Shown: piece by piece, positions 1 to 9,290 of the stretch
How positions within the stretch are numbered: position 1 is the first letter of the stretch
Layout: the number at the start of each line of letters is the position of its first letter
Assembly (NCBI RefSeq): GCF_005938215.1
Contig: NZ_VCPD01000002.1
Location: 558,001-622,000 of the forward strand
Direction: 5' to 3'
Origin: Ruegeria sediminis
GTDB lineage: Bacteria; Pseudomonadota; Alphaproteobacteria; Rhodobacterales; Rhodobacteraceae
DNA: 64,000 bases
The notes under the pieces: model-generated
The model's input: the letters and a program-made list of their open reading frames with translations, nothing else
Told to the model about the DNA's origin: nothing
The model's database searches: none
Program-made: the position numbers and the translations under genes

Positions 1-759
1 AACGCGAGCATTGACGAAACGGCTTTGCAGGTCGGCGACTTCGACATCGGCGGTCACCCGGCCATTCTGGATTTCGGGATAGAGTTTGGCGATGCGACCC
101 GCGAAGCTGCGGCCATCCCACTCGATGCGGATTTCGTCGCCGTCGCCAAGCAGCGCGGCGTGCCGCTCAGGGACGGACAGGCGCAGGAACAGGCCGCCAC
201 CGCCGATCCGGGCCACTTCCTCGCCGGGCAGGACGACCGATCCTGCGGTCAGCGGCACCCTGAGCACGACCCCATCCACGGGCGCAAGGACGGCGCCCTC
301 GAGGCTGCGCTGCTCCATGACCTGTTTTTCGGCCCGGGTGGCCGCGATCTGGTTTTCCAGCACGTTGACATTCGTTCGCAGCAGGTCAACCTGCTGGCTG
401 GACATCACGCCGCGCTGGAACAGCTCCTCGCCGCGCTTCAACTCGGCGCGGGCGTTGTCCAGTTGCGCGGTCTGGGCTTCGATGCGCCCGTTGAAGGTCT
501 GGATCTGGAACAGTAGCTTTTCGTCTTCGACCAGGCCGATCTGCTGACCGCTGGTGACTGTATCCCCTTCGCTTACCGTCAGTTCCGTGATCGTCCCACC
601 AAGTCGGGAACGCGCGGCGACCTGATCGCGCGCCTCGATCTGACCGAACACGGCCTTCCATTCTGGAATGGAGCTGACCTGAACGGGATGAAGGTCTGCC
701 GGGAAGGCGATGCAGGGAATGACCGCAAGGCATAGGGCACCGAAGAATGACTGTTTCAT
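1..759 (-). CDS. HlyD-family periplasmic adaptor subunit (partial, 3' end outside window)
   Basis: Membrane-fusion (adaptor) protein of an RND- or ABC-type efflux pump. It would link an inner-membrane pump to the periplasm and an outer-membrane channel. The visible 253 residues begin with a hydrophobic signal peptide (MKQSFFGALCLAVIPCIAFPA). A lipoyl/barrel half follows around GGTITELTVSEGDTVTSGQQ, then an alpha-helical hairpin at about residues 75-135, then the second barrel half (APVDGVVLRVPLTAGSVVLPGEE). The reading frame is open to base 1, so the C-terminus and presumably the pump gene lie outside. It sits 85 bases behind the DUF2892 gene on the same strand and probably shares its operator-controlled promoter. 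The pump substrate cannot be told from this part. Confidence 0.85.
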   Translation of the reverse strand, partial: MKQSFFGALCLAVIPCIAFPADLHPVQVSSIPEWKAVFGQIEARDQVAARSRLGGTITELTVSEGDTVTSGQQIGLVEDEKLLFQIQTFNGRIEAQTAQLDNARAELKRGEELFQRGVMSSQQVDLLRTNVNVLENQIAATRAEKQVMEQRSLEGAVLAPVDGVVLRVPLTAGSVVLPGEEVARIGGGGLFLRLSVPERHAALLGDGDEIRIEWDGRSFAGRIAKLYPEIQNGRVTADVEVADLQSRFVNARV

Positions 760-844
760 GTCCTGAACTCGACTGATTGGAGGGGCATCAAGGCGTGGCC
801 CCTGCCGCAGGGCGTGGCTTGCGCGGCGACAGGGGGCGCGGGGA

Positions 845-1045
845 TCAGAACGCGGTACCGCTTTTGAAACCGAGTTTCTTGAAGACGATCGCCGCCGGGC
901 AGAACCCGGTGACCGAGGACTGGATCAGGTTCACTCCGATGAACACGGTGAACCACATCCAAAGAGGCGAAACGAAAATCGTCAGCAGCACGCTCAGCAA
1001 GACCATAAATCCTGCAAACATCATGACGGCGCGGTCGAGGGACAT
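845..1045 (-). CDS. DUF2892 (YgaP-like) small inner-membrane protein
   Basis: A 66-residue protein that is almost entirely two transmembrane helices (about residues 7-27 and 30-48), ending in GFCPAAIVFKKLGFKSG. This matches the DUF2892 family, whose members often end in a Cys-Pro segment followed by a basic tail. Free-standing DUF2892 proteins, and the rhodanese-linked version in YgaP, recur beside sulfide-responsive ArsR-type repressors (BigR/SqrR/YgaV regulons); that link is established for the family, not shown here. The gene is the first of an operon that continues into the HlyD-like adaptor, and lies 71 bases from a matching operator. The start has a plausible ribosome site (AAGGAG). Confidence 0.8.
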   Translation of the reverse strand: MSLDRAVMMFAGFMVLLSVLLTIFVSPLWMWFTVFIGVNLIQSSVTGFCPAAIVFKKLGFKSGTAF

Positions 1046-1116
1046 GATCGGTAACTCCTTTGATATTGACCAAGACAGGTGTTGGTCATGACCGACATAT
1101 ACGTGCCCTCGCCTTA

Positions 1117-1136
1117 ATATTCAATATTACGAATAT
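1117..1136. promoter_or_regulatory. Palindromic operator of the BigR/SqrR (ArsR-family) type
   Basis: Perfect inverted repeat ATATTC-N8-GAATAT in an AT-rich patch upstream of the DUF2892/HlyD operon. The core ATTC-N8-GAAT is the reported consensus for the persulfide-sensing repressors BigR and SqrR. It is placed where a repressor could block the leftward promoter. No such repressor gene is visible in the window; it may lie beyond base 1 or elsewhere. Confidence 0.6.
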
Positions 1137-1321
1137 GATTAATTGACGCATCATGGACCCGGGCGTCACAAAGCGCCCGCCGCCGCCGAGATTTTGTCCA
1201 CCGACGACAAACACCGTCGGAATCAGCCCGAAATCATCAACTTAATGTTGGAATCCTTCCTTCGGGTGCTAGGCTTCCACCAGCGTTGTTCGCAGTTGGA
1301 AACGTTGAAAGGAATTCAGTC

Positions 1322-3238
1322 ATGAAATTTGCATCCATTGCAGGGAGCGCAATTTTCGCGGCTTCCGTCGCTTCGGCTCAGTACGTGCCTTCGGTTGAAT
1401 CCCTGGAAGGCGTCTACAAGGGCAAGACCTATTCCCCCTATGCCAAGCGCGACTTTCCCAGCAACGTCTACTGGGGCGACACCCATCTGCACACGGCCCT
1501 GTCGCCCGACGCCGGCCTTTTCGGCAACACGCTGGGGCTGGAAGAGGCCTATCGCTTCAACCGTGGCGAAGAGGTGGTGTCGGCCACCGGCCTGCCGGTT
1601 CGCCTGGCGCGTCCGCTGGATTTCCTGGTGGTGACGGACCATTCCGACATGATGGGGTTTGCCACCGATCTGGCCAAGGGCGCGCCGAACATCCTGGCGA
1701 CCGAACAGGGCAAACGCTGGTACGAGGGGCTGCAGGCGGGCGGCGAGGAATCCGCCAATGCCGCGCTGGACCTGATCACCAACTTTTCGCAAGGCACGCT
1801 CGACCCCAAGCTAGTCGCGGATTATGCGCCCGGTTCGCCGGCCTATGACTCGGTCTGGCAGAGCGTGATCGACGCCGCGGAAAAGTACAACGATCCCGGA
1901 AACTTCACTGCCTTCATCGGCTTCGAGTGGACCTCGCTCGTCAAAGGCAACAACCTGCACCGCAACGTGATCCTGCGCGATGGCGCTTTCCGCGCCCGGC
2001 AGGTGGTGCCGATGGTGACGCAACCGCCGATCGGCTCGACCGATCCGCTGGACCTGTATGCCTGGCTCGACAAGTACGAAAGCGGCACCGGCGGGCAGGC
2101 GCTGGCGATCGCGCATAACGGCAACCTGTCGAACGGCCTGATGTTCCCCTTCGATGCGCAGTATACCGGCAAGCCGGTGGACGAGAACTATGTCCAGCTG
2201 CGCGCCAAGTGGGAGCCGCTGTATGAAACCACCCAGATCAAGGGCGATGGCGAGGCGCACCCCTTCCTGTCGCCGGATGACGAATTCGCCGACTACGAGA
2301 CCTGGGATGCCGGCAACCTTGACTTGACCGAGGCCAAGACTCCCGAGATGCTGAAGCACGAATACGCCCGTTCGGCCCTGCTGATGGGGCTGCAGCTGGA
2401 AAGCAAGCTGGGCACCAACCCCTACAAGTTCGGACAGGTGGGCTCGACCGACGCGCACAACTCGCTGTCGGCCATCGAAGAGGAGAACTTCTTTTCCAAG
2501 GCGCCCAGCGCCGAACCGTCGCCGACCCGGATGCACCACCCGTTCACCAAGACCGAGATCGGGGCATTCGAGGGGTACGAGTTGACCGCCTCGGGCCGCG
2601 CTGCGGTCTGGGCCACCGAAAACACCCGAGAGGCGCTGTTCGACGCGATGGAGCGCAAGGAGACTTATGCCACCACCGGTCCGCGCATGATGGTGCGGTT
2701 CTTCGGCGGCTGGGAATTCACCGATGACGACCTGCGGTCGCGCAACCCCGCCTTCGCCGGCTACGAAAAGGGTGTGCCGATGGGCGGCGACCTGACGCAA
2801 CCCACCGGCGACGCGCCGACCTTCATGGTTTACGCGCTGCGCGATCCGATCGGGGCGAACCTGGACCGCATCCAGATCGTCAAGGGCTGGATGGACGCAA
2901 ATGGCGAGACGCAGGAAAGGGTCTATGACGTCGCCTGGTCGGATGGGCGCGAACCGGACGCCGAAGGCAAGCTGCCGCCGGTCGGCAACACGGTCGACCT
3001 GGAAGCCGCGACCTGGACCAACACCATCGGGGCATCAGAATTGGCGACGATCTGGACCGATCCGGATTTCGACGCGTCGCAGAAGGCGTTCTACTATGCC
3101 CGCGTGCTGGAGATCCCGACACCGCGCTGGGTGGTCTATGATGCGCTGCGCTTTGGCGTCGAAATCCCGGAAGAGGCGGAAAAGACCGGACAGGAGCGGG
3201 CCTACACCTCTCCGATCTGGTATACGCCGGCCGGCTGA
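1322..3238 (+). CDS. DUF3604 exported PHP-like protein
   Basis: A 638-residue secreted protein of unknown function. It begins with a signal peptide ([20 protein letters not shown]), so it should be periplasmic or lipid-free extracellular. Motifs resemble the PHP/amidohydrolase metal sites: [14 protein letters not shown] near residue 60, [11 protein letters not shown] near 107, [11 protein letters not shown] near 262 and [11 protein letters not shown] near 384. This suggests a metal-dependent hydrolase, but no substrate is known to me. The chosen ATG follows GAAAGGAATTC; an in-frame ATG 12 codons upstream would spoil the signal peptide. It is followed after 38 bases by a parvulin-like gene and then a HupE-type gene, a recurring trio that is probably one operon. 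Confidence 0.85.
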   Translation: MKFASIAGSAIFAASVASAQYVPSVESLEGVYKGKTYSPYAKRDFPSNVYWGDTHLHTALSPDAGLFGNTLGLEEAYRFNRGEEVVSATGLPVRLARPLDFLVVTDHSDMMGFATDLAKGAPNILATEQGKRWYEGLQAGGEESANAALDLITNFSQGTLDPKLVADYAPGSPAYDSVWQSVIDAAEKYNDPGNFTAFIGFEWTSLVKGNNLHRNVILRDGAFRARQVVPMVTQPPIGSTDPLDLYAWLDKYESGTGGQALAIAHNGNLSNGLMFPFDAQYTGKPVDENYVQLRAKWEPLYETTQIKGDGEAHPFLSPDDEFADYETWDAGNLDLTEAKTPEMLKHEYARSALLMGLQLESKLGTNPYKFGQVGSTDAHNSLSAIEEENFFSKAPSAEPSPTRMHHPFTKTEIGAFEGYELTASGRAAVWATENTREALFDAMERKETYATTGPRMMVRFFGGWEFTDDDLRSRNPAFAGYEKGVPMGGDLTQPTGDAPTFMVYALRDPIGANLDRIQIVKGWMDANGETQERVYDVAWSDGREPDAEGKLPPVGNTVDLEAATWTNTIGASELATIWTDPDFDASQKAFYYARVLEIPTPRWVVYDALRFGVEIPEEAEKTGQERAYTSPIWYTPAG

Positions 3239-3276
3239 TCCCAGGTGTTCCGCAAGTCCAACGGCGAGGTGAAGCC

Positions 3277-4110
3277 ATGACCTGGATTGTTCGCATCCTT
3301 CGCGAACCGCTCGTTCATTTCGTTGCGATCGGTGGGCTGGTGTTCGCGCTCTACTACGCCACGCGACCCGATCAGAGCGATCCTGACCGCATCGTCATCA
3401 GCGAGGCCGCGGTGCAGATGCTGGCCAACCAGTTCGAAAGCACTTGGCGGCGGCCGCCGACCAGCGCGGAGCTGGCCGGGATCGTCGACTCTTACGTGAA
3501 GGAAGAGATCCTGGTGCGCGAGGCGATGAAGCTGTCGATGGATCAGAACGATACCGTGATTCGCCGCCGGCTGGCGCAGAAGATGGAATTCCTGATCGAC
3601 TCGATCGCCACTTCCCCGGCGCCGACCGAAGAGGAACTCAGGGCGTATTTCCAGGACAACATTCAACGCTTCACCGCCGCGCCCCGGATGTCTTTCGAGC
3701 AGGTCTATCTTGGCGAAACGGCGACAGCGGAAGCCGTTCTTGGCGCCGTCGAGAGGCTGGAGGACGGGACGGACCCCGCCTCGGTTTCACGGTCAACCAT
3801 GCTGCCAGTGTCCGTGGATGACGCCCGCGAGCCCGAGATCGACGGCACCTTTGGCCGGGGTTTCTTTGCGGCGTTGGTCGACGCCGAGCCCGGCGCGTGG
3901 ATGGGCCCCGTCGCCTCGGGATACGGTGTTCACGCGGTCCGGCTGGTCGAGGTCGATGTTCCCCCTGCCCCGGAATTCGAGGCCGTTCAGGCGGCCGTCG
4001 AAGCGGAATGGCGGCAATCCAAGGCGGACGAACTGGCCGAACGGCGGTTCGATCAGCTGCGCGGAAGCTACCAGGTCGAGCTTCCCGAACTCGCCGCTCC
4101 GGGCAGCTAG
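3277..4110 (+). CDS. Membrane-anchored parvulin-like peptidyl-prolyl isomerase
   Basis: A 277-residue protein with one N-terminal transmembrane anchor (about residues 10-27, HFVAIGGLVFALYYATRP) and a SurA/PpiD-type helical chaperone region. A degenerate PpiC domain follows at roughly residues 125-240; GYGVHAVRLVEVDVPPAPEF is the usual parvulin end. Such proteins assist folding of exported proteins. Its place between an exported DUF3604 protein and a HupE membrane protein suggests a dedicated folding helper for one of them, which is inference. The start follows a good GAGGTGAAG site. Confidence 0.8.
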   Translation: MTWIVRILREPLVHFVAIGGLVFALYYATRPDQSDPDRIVISEAAVQMLANQFESTWRRPPTSAELAGIVDSYVKEEILVREAMKLSMDQNDTVIRRRLAQKMEFLIDSIATSPAPTEEELRAYFQDNIQRFTAAPRMSFEQVYLGETATAEAVLGAVERLEDGTDPASVSRSTMLPVSVDDAREPEIDGTFGRGFFAALVDAEPGAWMGPVASGYGVHAVRLVEVDVPPAPEFEAVQAAVEAEWRQSKADELAERRFDQLRGSYQVELPELAAPGS

Positions 4111-4131
4111 CGTTCGCCACGGGGTTGATCA

Positions 4132-5157
4132 ATGAAGCGCCTTCTATTTCTCCTTCCGCTGCTCGCGGCAGTCGTGTTCTCGGGGCAGGTCCTGGCCCAT
4201 GCGCTGCAGCCGGGGTATCTGGAAATCAAACCCGCCGGGGCAGACACATTTCAAGTGTTGTGGCGCAAACCCGCAGTCGCGGGAAAGCCGATGGCGATCG
4301 AGGCCGAGTTGCCGCAAGGCTGCGACGCGGCGCGGGAACCGGTGCCGACCTTCGATGGCGCCGCCTGGGTGGCGCAGTGGACGATCCGGTGCGACCGGGG
4401 GCTGCGCGGCGGCGAGGTCCGCATTCGCGGCCTCGAAGCCACGCAGACCGACGTTCTGGTCCGGTACGAGCTGGAACCGGGCGCGGCGCAGACCCGGCGC
4501 CTGACCCCGGATGACACCGGATTCGTTATCCCCCACGATCCGTCAACGATCGACGTGATCGGCACCTATCTGCCCCTTGGGGTCGAACACATTCTCGGCG
4601 GCATCGATCACCTGCTATTCGTTTTCGCGATGCTGCTGCTCATCCGCGATGGCTGGCGGCTGCTGTGGGCCGTCACGGCGTTCACCGTCGCGCACAGCAT
4701 CACCATGGCGTTTGCGACCCTCGGGTGGCTTACCCTGCCCGGGCCGCCTGTCGAAGCGGTGATCGCGCTGTCGATCATGTTCTTGGCCTCCGAACTGGTC
4801 CAGAGGAGCGAAAGGCCGGAAAGACTTGCCGAGCTTTACCCCTGGACGGTGTCATTCGCTTTCGGGTTGTTGCACGGCTTTGGATTTGCCGGCGCGTTGA
4901 GCGAAATCGGGCTGCCCGATACTGACATTCCCATGGCGCTGTTCTCGTTCAACGTGGGGGTCGAGATCGGGCAGCTGGCATTCATCGCGGCTGCACTTGC
5001 CGTCTTTTACGTGCTTGGCCTGATCGCTCCGCGGCTGCGTGGCCTGATCCGTTCGCCCGGCTCGGCAGTGGCGCTGTGCCTGGCCTATGCGATTGGCGGC
5101 ATCGCGGGGTTCTGGTTCGTCGAGCGGGTCTTCGGCGTGGTGTCCATGAGCAGCTAG
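4132..5157 (+). CDS. HupE/UreJ-family membrane protein
   Basis: A 341-residue protein with a signal peptide (LLFLLPLLAAVVFSGQVLAHA). A periplasmic beta-rich domain covers about residues 25-130, and at least six transmembrane helices carry the HupE_UreJ_2 signatures GVEHILGGIDHLLFVFAMLL, AHSITMAFATLG and GLLHGFGFAGAL. The conserved His, Asp and Glu residues in these helices fit metal permeases; the family has nickel or cobalt carriers, but this subgroup with the large exported domain is not characterised as far as I know. It is the third gene of the DUF3604 module, 21 bases after the parvulin-like gene. Its stop codon overlaps that of the convergent regulator. Confidence 0.82.
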   Translation: MKRLLFLLPLLAAVVFSGQVLAHALQPGYLEIKPAGADTFQVLWRKPAVAGKPMAIEAELPQGCDAAREPVPTFDGAAWVAQWTIRCDRGLRGGEVRIRGLEATQTDVLVRYELEPGAAQTRRLTPDDTGFVIPHDPSTIDVIGTYLPLGVEHILGGIDHLLFVFAMLLLIRDGWRLLWAVTAFTVAHSITMAFATLGWLTLPGPPVEAVIALSIMFLASELVQRSERPERLAELYPWTVSFAFGLLHGFGFAGALSEIGLPDTDIPMALFSFNVGVEIGQLAFIAAALAVFYVLGLIAPRLRGLIRSPGSAVALCLAYAIGGIAGFWFVERVFGVVSMSS

Positions 5158-6104
5158 GTGATCCGGCTGCGCTGCAGGGCCGGCGTCACGCCAAAACTGG
5201 CGCGATAGACCCGGGTGAAGTGACCGGGGCTTTCGAAGCCGCAGGCCATGGCAACGTCGGTGACCGAGGCTTCGGTCTGGATCAGCAGATTGCGGGCGCG
5301 TTCCAGCCGCATCTCCATGAAGTATTTCTTGGGCGAGGTGTTCAGGTACTTGCCGAAAAGCCGTTCCAACTGGCGCGTCGAAATCCCGATCTCCGAGGCG
5401 ATTTCGGTCGGAGATACAGGGTGTTCGATCGCGTCATGCATCCGCTGAATCGCCTTGGCCATGTGCGGGTTGCGCATGCCGTTGCGCGATTGCAGCGACA
5501 CGCGCTGCTCTGCGGTGGCGTTGCGCACGGCGTTGTAGACCATCTGGTCAGCGACGGCGACGGAGAGATCATAGCCGTGATCACGCTCGATCAGGTGCAG
5601 CATCAGATCCGCGGTGGCCGTCCCGCCTGAGGCGGTCATGTGTTTCTCGTCCGCGACGAACACGCTGCGCACCAGGTTCACTTCGGGAAATTTCTCCATG
5701 AAGCTGTCATGGTATTCCCAGTGGATCGCGGCCTGCATCCCGTCCAGGAACCCGGCCTCGGCCAGCACCCAGGCGCCCGAGCACAACGCCCCTACCCGGG
5801 TTCCGCGCGCCTTTTCCCGGCGAAGCGCCGCCAGAAGCGGCCGCGTGACGTGGTTGCGCATGTGGATGCCCGATAGCGCGAACAGCTGGTCGCATCTGGG
5901 GATTTCGTCGAGCCCGGAATGCACCAGCGTCACGGAGCCGTTCGAGCAGATCGCAGTCTCGCCATTCTCGGAGGCGAAGGACCAACGGTACAGATCCCGG
6001 CCGCTCACCAGATTGGCGATGCGCAGCGGTTCGACTGCGCAGGAAAAGGCCAGGTGCGAGAATTCCTCGATCAGCAGAAAGACGAAGTGCTTGGTTTCCG
6101 TCAT
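5154..6104 (-). CDS. GlxA-family transcriptional regulator (DJ-1/PfpI-like plus AraC HTH)
   Basis: A 316-residue regulator. Residues about 5-180 form an amidotransferase-like DJ-1/PfpI ligand domain (VGALCSGAWVLAEAG contains the nucleophile-elbow-like Cys). Residues about 215-310 carry two helix-turn-helix motifs of the AraC type (SPTEIASEIGISTRQLERLF and VTDVAMACGFESPGHFTRVY). GbdR and CdhR, which respond to glycine betaine or carnitine, have this architecture. The adjacent betaine ABC transporter in the same orientation supports a similar role by inference. An ATG eight codons upstream is possible, but MTETKHFVFLL is the usual family start. It lies downstream of the transporter and is separated from it by a terminator. 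Confidence 0.82.
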   Translation of the reverse strand: MTETKHFVFLLIEEFSHLAFSCAVEPLRIANLVSGRDLYRWSFASENGETAICSNGSVTLVHSGLDEIPRCDQLFALSGIHMRNHVTRPLLAALRREKARGTRVGALCSGAWVLAEAGFLDGMQAAIHWEYHDSFMEKFPEVNLVRSVFVADEKHMTASGGTATADLMLHLIERDHGYDLSVAVADQMVYNAVRNATAEQRVSLQSRNGMRNPHMAKAIQRMHDAIEHPVSPTEIASEIGISTRQLERLFGKYLNTSPKKYFMEMRLERARNLLIQTEASVTDVAMACGFESPGHFTRVYRASFGVTPALQRSRIT

Positions 6105-6126
6105 GGCTCGACCGCAATGTTCGGGC

Positions 6127-6163
6127 AAAAAAGGCGGGCTGCACGGGAAGCCCCGTGCAGCCC
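6127..6163 (-). terminator. Rho-independent terminator after proX
   Basis: On the minus strand a perfect 12-bp stem (GGGCTGCACGGG) with a 4-base loop is followed by GCC and then six T. It lies 23 bases after the proX stop codon and should end the transporter transcript before the GlxA-type regulator gene. Confidence 0.88.
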
Positions 6164-6185
6164 ATTGGCAATCAAGACGCGGTTG

Positions 6186-7175
6186 TTACTGGGCCGCTGC
6201 GCGGGCCGCTTCCAGCCAGCCGTCATAGGTGGCGCGGTTGGCCTCGATCCACTGGTCCACGTGACCGTCGATCGCGTCCGAGCTGTCCTGCCCTTCGGAG
6301 ATCAGCTTGTTCTGCGAAGAGATGTCGTTGATGCTGATGCTCGCGACTTCGAACAGCTTGGCCGCGGCGGGGTTGGCCGCCAGGAACTCGTCCGTGGCGA
6401 CGACGCGGATGCCGTCAACCGCAAAGCCGAGGTCCTTGCCGTTGAAGGTGGTTTCCGCCGTTGCCCCGTCGGGCAGCGACGAATAGGGAACGGACAGCCA
6501 TTCCACGTCCTTGCCAGGAACCAGAGCACCCGAGACCCAGTACGGGGTCCAGGTGTAGTAGAGGATGTTCTCGCCCGCCTCGTTGCGGGCGATGGTGTCC
6601 GCGATGATGGCGTTGTAGGCGCCCTGGTTGTGGGCGATGGTGTCGCGCAGTTCGTACTCGGTCAGTTGGTGTTCGATCACGCGTTCGCAGCCCCAACCCG
6701 GCGCGCAGCCTGCCAGGTCGGCCTTGCCGTCGCCGTCGGCATCGAACATCGCGGCCTTTTCCGGATCTTTCAGGTCACCGAGGTTCTGGATGCCGGCGTC
6801 ATAGGCGGCCTTGTTGACCAGATAGCCCTGCAGCGCGCCTTCGATCAGCATGCCGACCTTTTCCAGAACGGCGTCACCACCGGATTCCTCGAAGAAGGTG
6901 TGGTGCAGCTTGTCCCAATGGACGGCGGTGAAATCGCCATCCCCGGTGCCAAGCGCCAGGTGGATGGTCTGGTATTCCACTTCCTGCGGCTCGGCCACTT
7001 CGTAGCCCAGATCGGTCAGGGCGCGGAACAGGATGCGGTGCTGGAAATACTCTTCCAGCGCCGGCGCCATGACCGGGCGCACGGTAACGCCCTCGCCGGG
7101 TTTCTCCGAAGCCAGCGCCGGCCCGGCAAGGATGGTTGTGGCGGCCAGGATGGCCAGTGCGGATTTTCTGAACAT
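6186..7175 (-). CDS. proX: Glycine betaine/proline-type ABC transporter substrate-binding protein
   Basis: A 329-residue periplasmic binding protein of the OpuAC/ProX family. It has a signal peptide (MFRKSALAILAATTILAGPALAS) followed by a two-lobed domain. Aromatic residues that can box a quaternary ammonium are present (VHWDKLHHTFF, ILYYTWTPYWV). An acidic loop FDADGDGKADL near residue 140 looks like a calcium loop. The start codon is preceded by GGGAGGAAACC. It is the last gene of the proV-proW-proX operon and is followed by a strong terminator. The ligand may be glycine betaine, proline betaine or hydroxyproline betaine; the neighbouring catabolic genes favour the proline-derived betaines. 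Confidence 0.88.
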   Translation of the reverse strand: MFRKSALAILAATTILAGPALASEKPGEGVTVRPVMAPALEEYFQHRILFRALTDLGYEVAEPQEVEYQTIHLALGTGDGDFTAVHWDKLHHTFFEESGGDAVLEKVGMLIEGALQGYLVNKAAYDAGIQNLGDLKDPEKAAMFDADGDGKADLAGCAPGWGCERVIEHQLTEYELRDTIAHNQGAYNAIIADTIARNEAGENILYYTWTPYWVSGALVPGKDVEWLSVPYSSLPDGATAETTFNGKDLGFAVDGIRVVATDEFLAANPAAAKLFEVASISINDISSQNKLISEGQDSSDAIDGHVDQWIEANRATYDGWLEAARAAAQ

Positions 7176-7213
7176 GTGGTTTCCTCCCTCGGGGTTCAGA
7201 TGAAAGTTGCGGA

Positions 7214-8149
7214 TCAGTTTTTTCCGGCCAGGCGGAGCACGGCGCCGACCGGGCCGCCCTGCCACCAGTGCCGGTGGCCCCGCTCGCGACCCGATTGGCC
7301 CATGCCCTGGGTGATGCGGTCTAGAACGACGGCGAGGATCACGATGCCCAGGCCGCCGACCAGCGCCTTGCCGGCGTCCAGCCGGCCCATGGCGCGCAGA
7401 ACCTCGTTGCCCAGGCCCTTGACCGAGATCATCGAGGCGATCACCACCATCGACAGCGACAGCATGATGGTCTGGTTCACACCGGCCAGGATCGTCGGAG
7501 TCGCCAGCGGCAGTTCGACCTTGAACAGGATCTGCCGCGGATTGGCCCCGAAGGCCCGCGCGGCCTCGACCACCGACGGGTTCACGCCACGAATGCCCAG
7601 CGAAGTCAGGCGGATCAGCGGCGGCAGGGCGAAAATGATCGTGACGATCACGCCCGAGACGTTGCCGATGCCTATGAGCATGACCACGGGCACCAGGTAG
7701 ACGAAGGCGGGGATGGTCTGCATCGTGTCCAGAACGGGGCGGATGCCGGCTTCGAAGCGGTCGTTCTTGCCGGCCAGGATGCCGAGCGGCAGGCCGATGA
7801 TGAAGCACAGGATCACGGCCGAGATGACGATGGCCAGTGTCGTCATGGCCAGCCCCCAGGCGTTGGGCGACAGGAAACCCAGCGCGAACATGCAGACCGC
7901 GACCAGGATGGCGACGCGGCGCCCCCCCGCCTGCCACGCGATCAGCACCATGATCAGCAGCATGATCATCGGCGGCACAGCGTTGAGCGCCGTGTCGATG
8001 CCGACGATCATGTCGTTGAAGAAGTTCTTGATCGGCTGGATGACGCCCCTGTTGTCGATCGCCCACTGCTTGACGCCGTCCGCCGATTGCGCGAGCCCCA
8101 GATCAACCGAGGAAAACGGGTCGAGAATGCTGAATTGCGTTTCTGCCAT
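7214..8149 (-). CDS. proW: Betaine ABC transporter permease
   Basis: A 311-residue inner-membrane permease of the ProW/OpuAB type. About six or seven transmembrane helices are visible, and the EAA cytoplasmic loop reads EAARAFGANPRQILFKVELPLA. The N-terminal stretch (residues 1-55) is a hydrophilic extension typical of ProW. I chose the ATG of MAETQFSIL because GAGGAACAGG precedes it; a GTG five codons upstream would overlap proV. Its partner ATPase ends 11 bases upstream and the binding protein starts 38 bases downstream. Confidence 0.88.
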   Translation of the reverse strand: MAETQFSILDPFSSVDLGLAQSADGVKQWAIDNRGVIQPIKNFFNDMIVGIDTALNAVPPMIMLLIMVLIAWQAGGRRVAILVAVCMFALGFLSPNAWGLAMTTLAIVISAVILCFIIGLPLGILAGKNDRFEAGIRPVLDTMQTIPAFVYLVPVVMLIGIGNVSGVIVTIIFALPPLIRLTSLGIRGVNPSVVEAARAFGANPRQILFKVELPLATPTILAGVNQTIMLSLSMVVIASMISVKGLGNEVLRAMGRLDAGKALVGGLGIVILAVVLDRITQGMGQSGRERGHRHWWQGGPVGAVLRLAGKN

Positions 8150-8160
8150 GGTCCTGTTCC

Positions 8161-9243
8161 TCACTCCGCCGCGGTGTTCATGACATCGACTTCGCCCTTG
8201 ATGCCGCGCAGCAGGGCGTTCTTGGTGACGATGCCGATCGGGTGGCCGTTGGCTTTCACGACCACCGGGTGCTGGGTGGCGATGGAAAGGTTGACCAGAT
8301 CATCCAGGGAATGATCCGGGTGCGCCTCGGGCCACGTGCTGAGGTCCACGGGGCCTTCGCGTTTCTCGAAGACGGCCACGGGCTCCATGATCTTGCCGGC
8401 CGAGATGAGTTCGAGCTTGGAGATGCCGGCCACGAAATCGGCAACGTAGTCGTCGGCCGGGTTGGTGACGATATCCTCGGGCGTGCCCACCTGCACCAGC
8501 GCGCCATCCTTCATGATGGCGATGCGGTGGCCGATGCGGATCGCTTCGTCGAGATCGTGCGTGATGAAAAGCGTGGTCTTTTTCATCTCGGCCGAAAGCG
8601 ACATGAACTTGTCCTGCAGCTGGCGGCGGATCAGGGGGTCCAGCGCCGAGAACGGTTCGTCCATCAGCAGGATCGACGGGTCGGCGGCGATCGCGCGGGC
8701 CAGGCCGACGCGCTGCTGCATGCCGCCGGACAGCTCGTCAGGGTATTTCTGGTCCCAGCCATTCAGGTCCACCGCATCGATCGCGCGCAGGGCGTTCTCG
8801 CGCCGTTCGCGCAGGGAATGGCCGCGCACCTCCTGGCTGAAGGACACGTTCTCGAGCACGGTCCGGTGCGGCATCAGCGCCATGTTCTGGAACACCATGC
8901 CGATCTTTTCTGCCCGCACCTCGCGCAGCTGGCGCGCCGAAAGCTGGTTGACGTCCTGCCCTTCGATGAAAAGCTGGCCCGAGGTCGGTTCGATCAGCCG
9001 GTTCACGTGACGAATCAGCGTCGACTTGCCGGAACCGGACAATCCCATGATGCAGAAGATCTCACCGCGCCCGACGGTGAAGGTCGCGTCCTGCACGCCC
9101 ACGACGCAATCGAACTGATCGCGCACTTCGATCTTGCCAAGCCCCTGTTTCTGAACGGCCTTCATCGCCTCGTCGGCGCGTCGCCCGAAAATCTTCCACA
9201 GATTGCGGCAGTCGATGACGGCCTCTTGCCCTGCTCCGGTCAA
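8161..9243 (-). CDS. proV: Betaine ABC transporter ATP-binding protein
   Basis: A 360-residue ATPase of the ProV/OpuAA type. It has a Walker A motif (GLSGSGKST), a signature (LSGGMQQR), a Walker B motif (ILLMDEPFSALD) and a switch His (ITHDLDEAIR). A C-terminal extension resembling a CBS domain follows, which in OpuA-type ATPases senses ionic strength. I place the start at a TTG codon because AGAGGGGGAGGGACCG lies directly in front; no ATG with a ribosome site exists in this frame near the family start. First gene of the transporter operon, transcribed divergently from the GntR-type regulator across 162 bases. Confidence 0.85.
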   Translation of the reverse strand: MTGAGQEAVIDCRNLWKIFGRRADEAMKAVQKQGLGKIEVRDQFDCVVGVQDATFTVGRGEIFCIMGLSGSGKSTLIRHVNRLIEPTSGQLFIEGQDVNQLSARQLREVRAEKIGMVFQNMALMPHRTVLENVSFSQEVRGHSLRERRENALRAIDAVDLNGWDQKYPDELSGGMQQRVGLARAIAADPSILLMDEPFSALDPLIRRQLQDKFMSLSAEMKKTTLFITHDLDEAIRIGHRIAIMKDGALVQVGTPEDIVTNPADDYVADFVAGISKLELISAGKIMEPVAVFEKREGPVDLSTWPEAHPDHSLDDLVNLSIATQHPVVVKANGHPIGIVTKNALLRGIKGEVDVMNTAAE

Positions 9244-9290
9244 CGGTCCCTCCCCCTCTTGATCGCTCAACGCATACTGCACATTTTTTC

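Noticed and set aside
1286..1321. Upstream ATG for the DUF3604 gene
   Set aside because: It would add 12 polar residues in front of a good signal peptide; the ATG at 1322 has a ribosome site.
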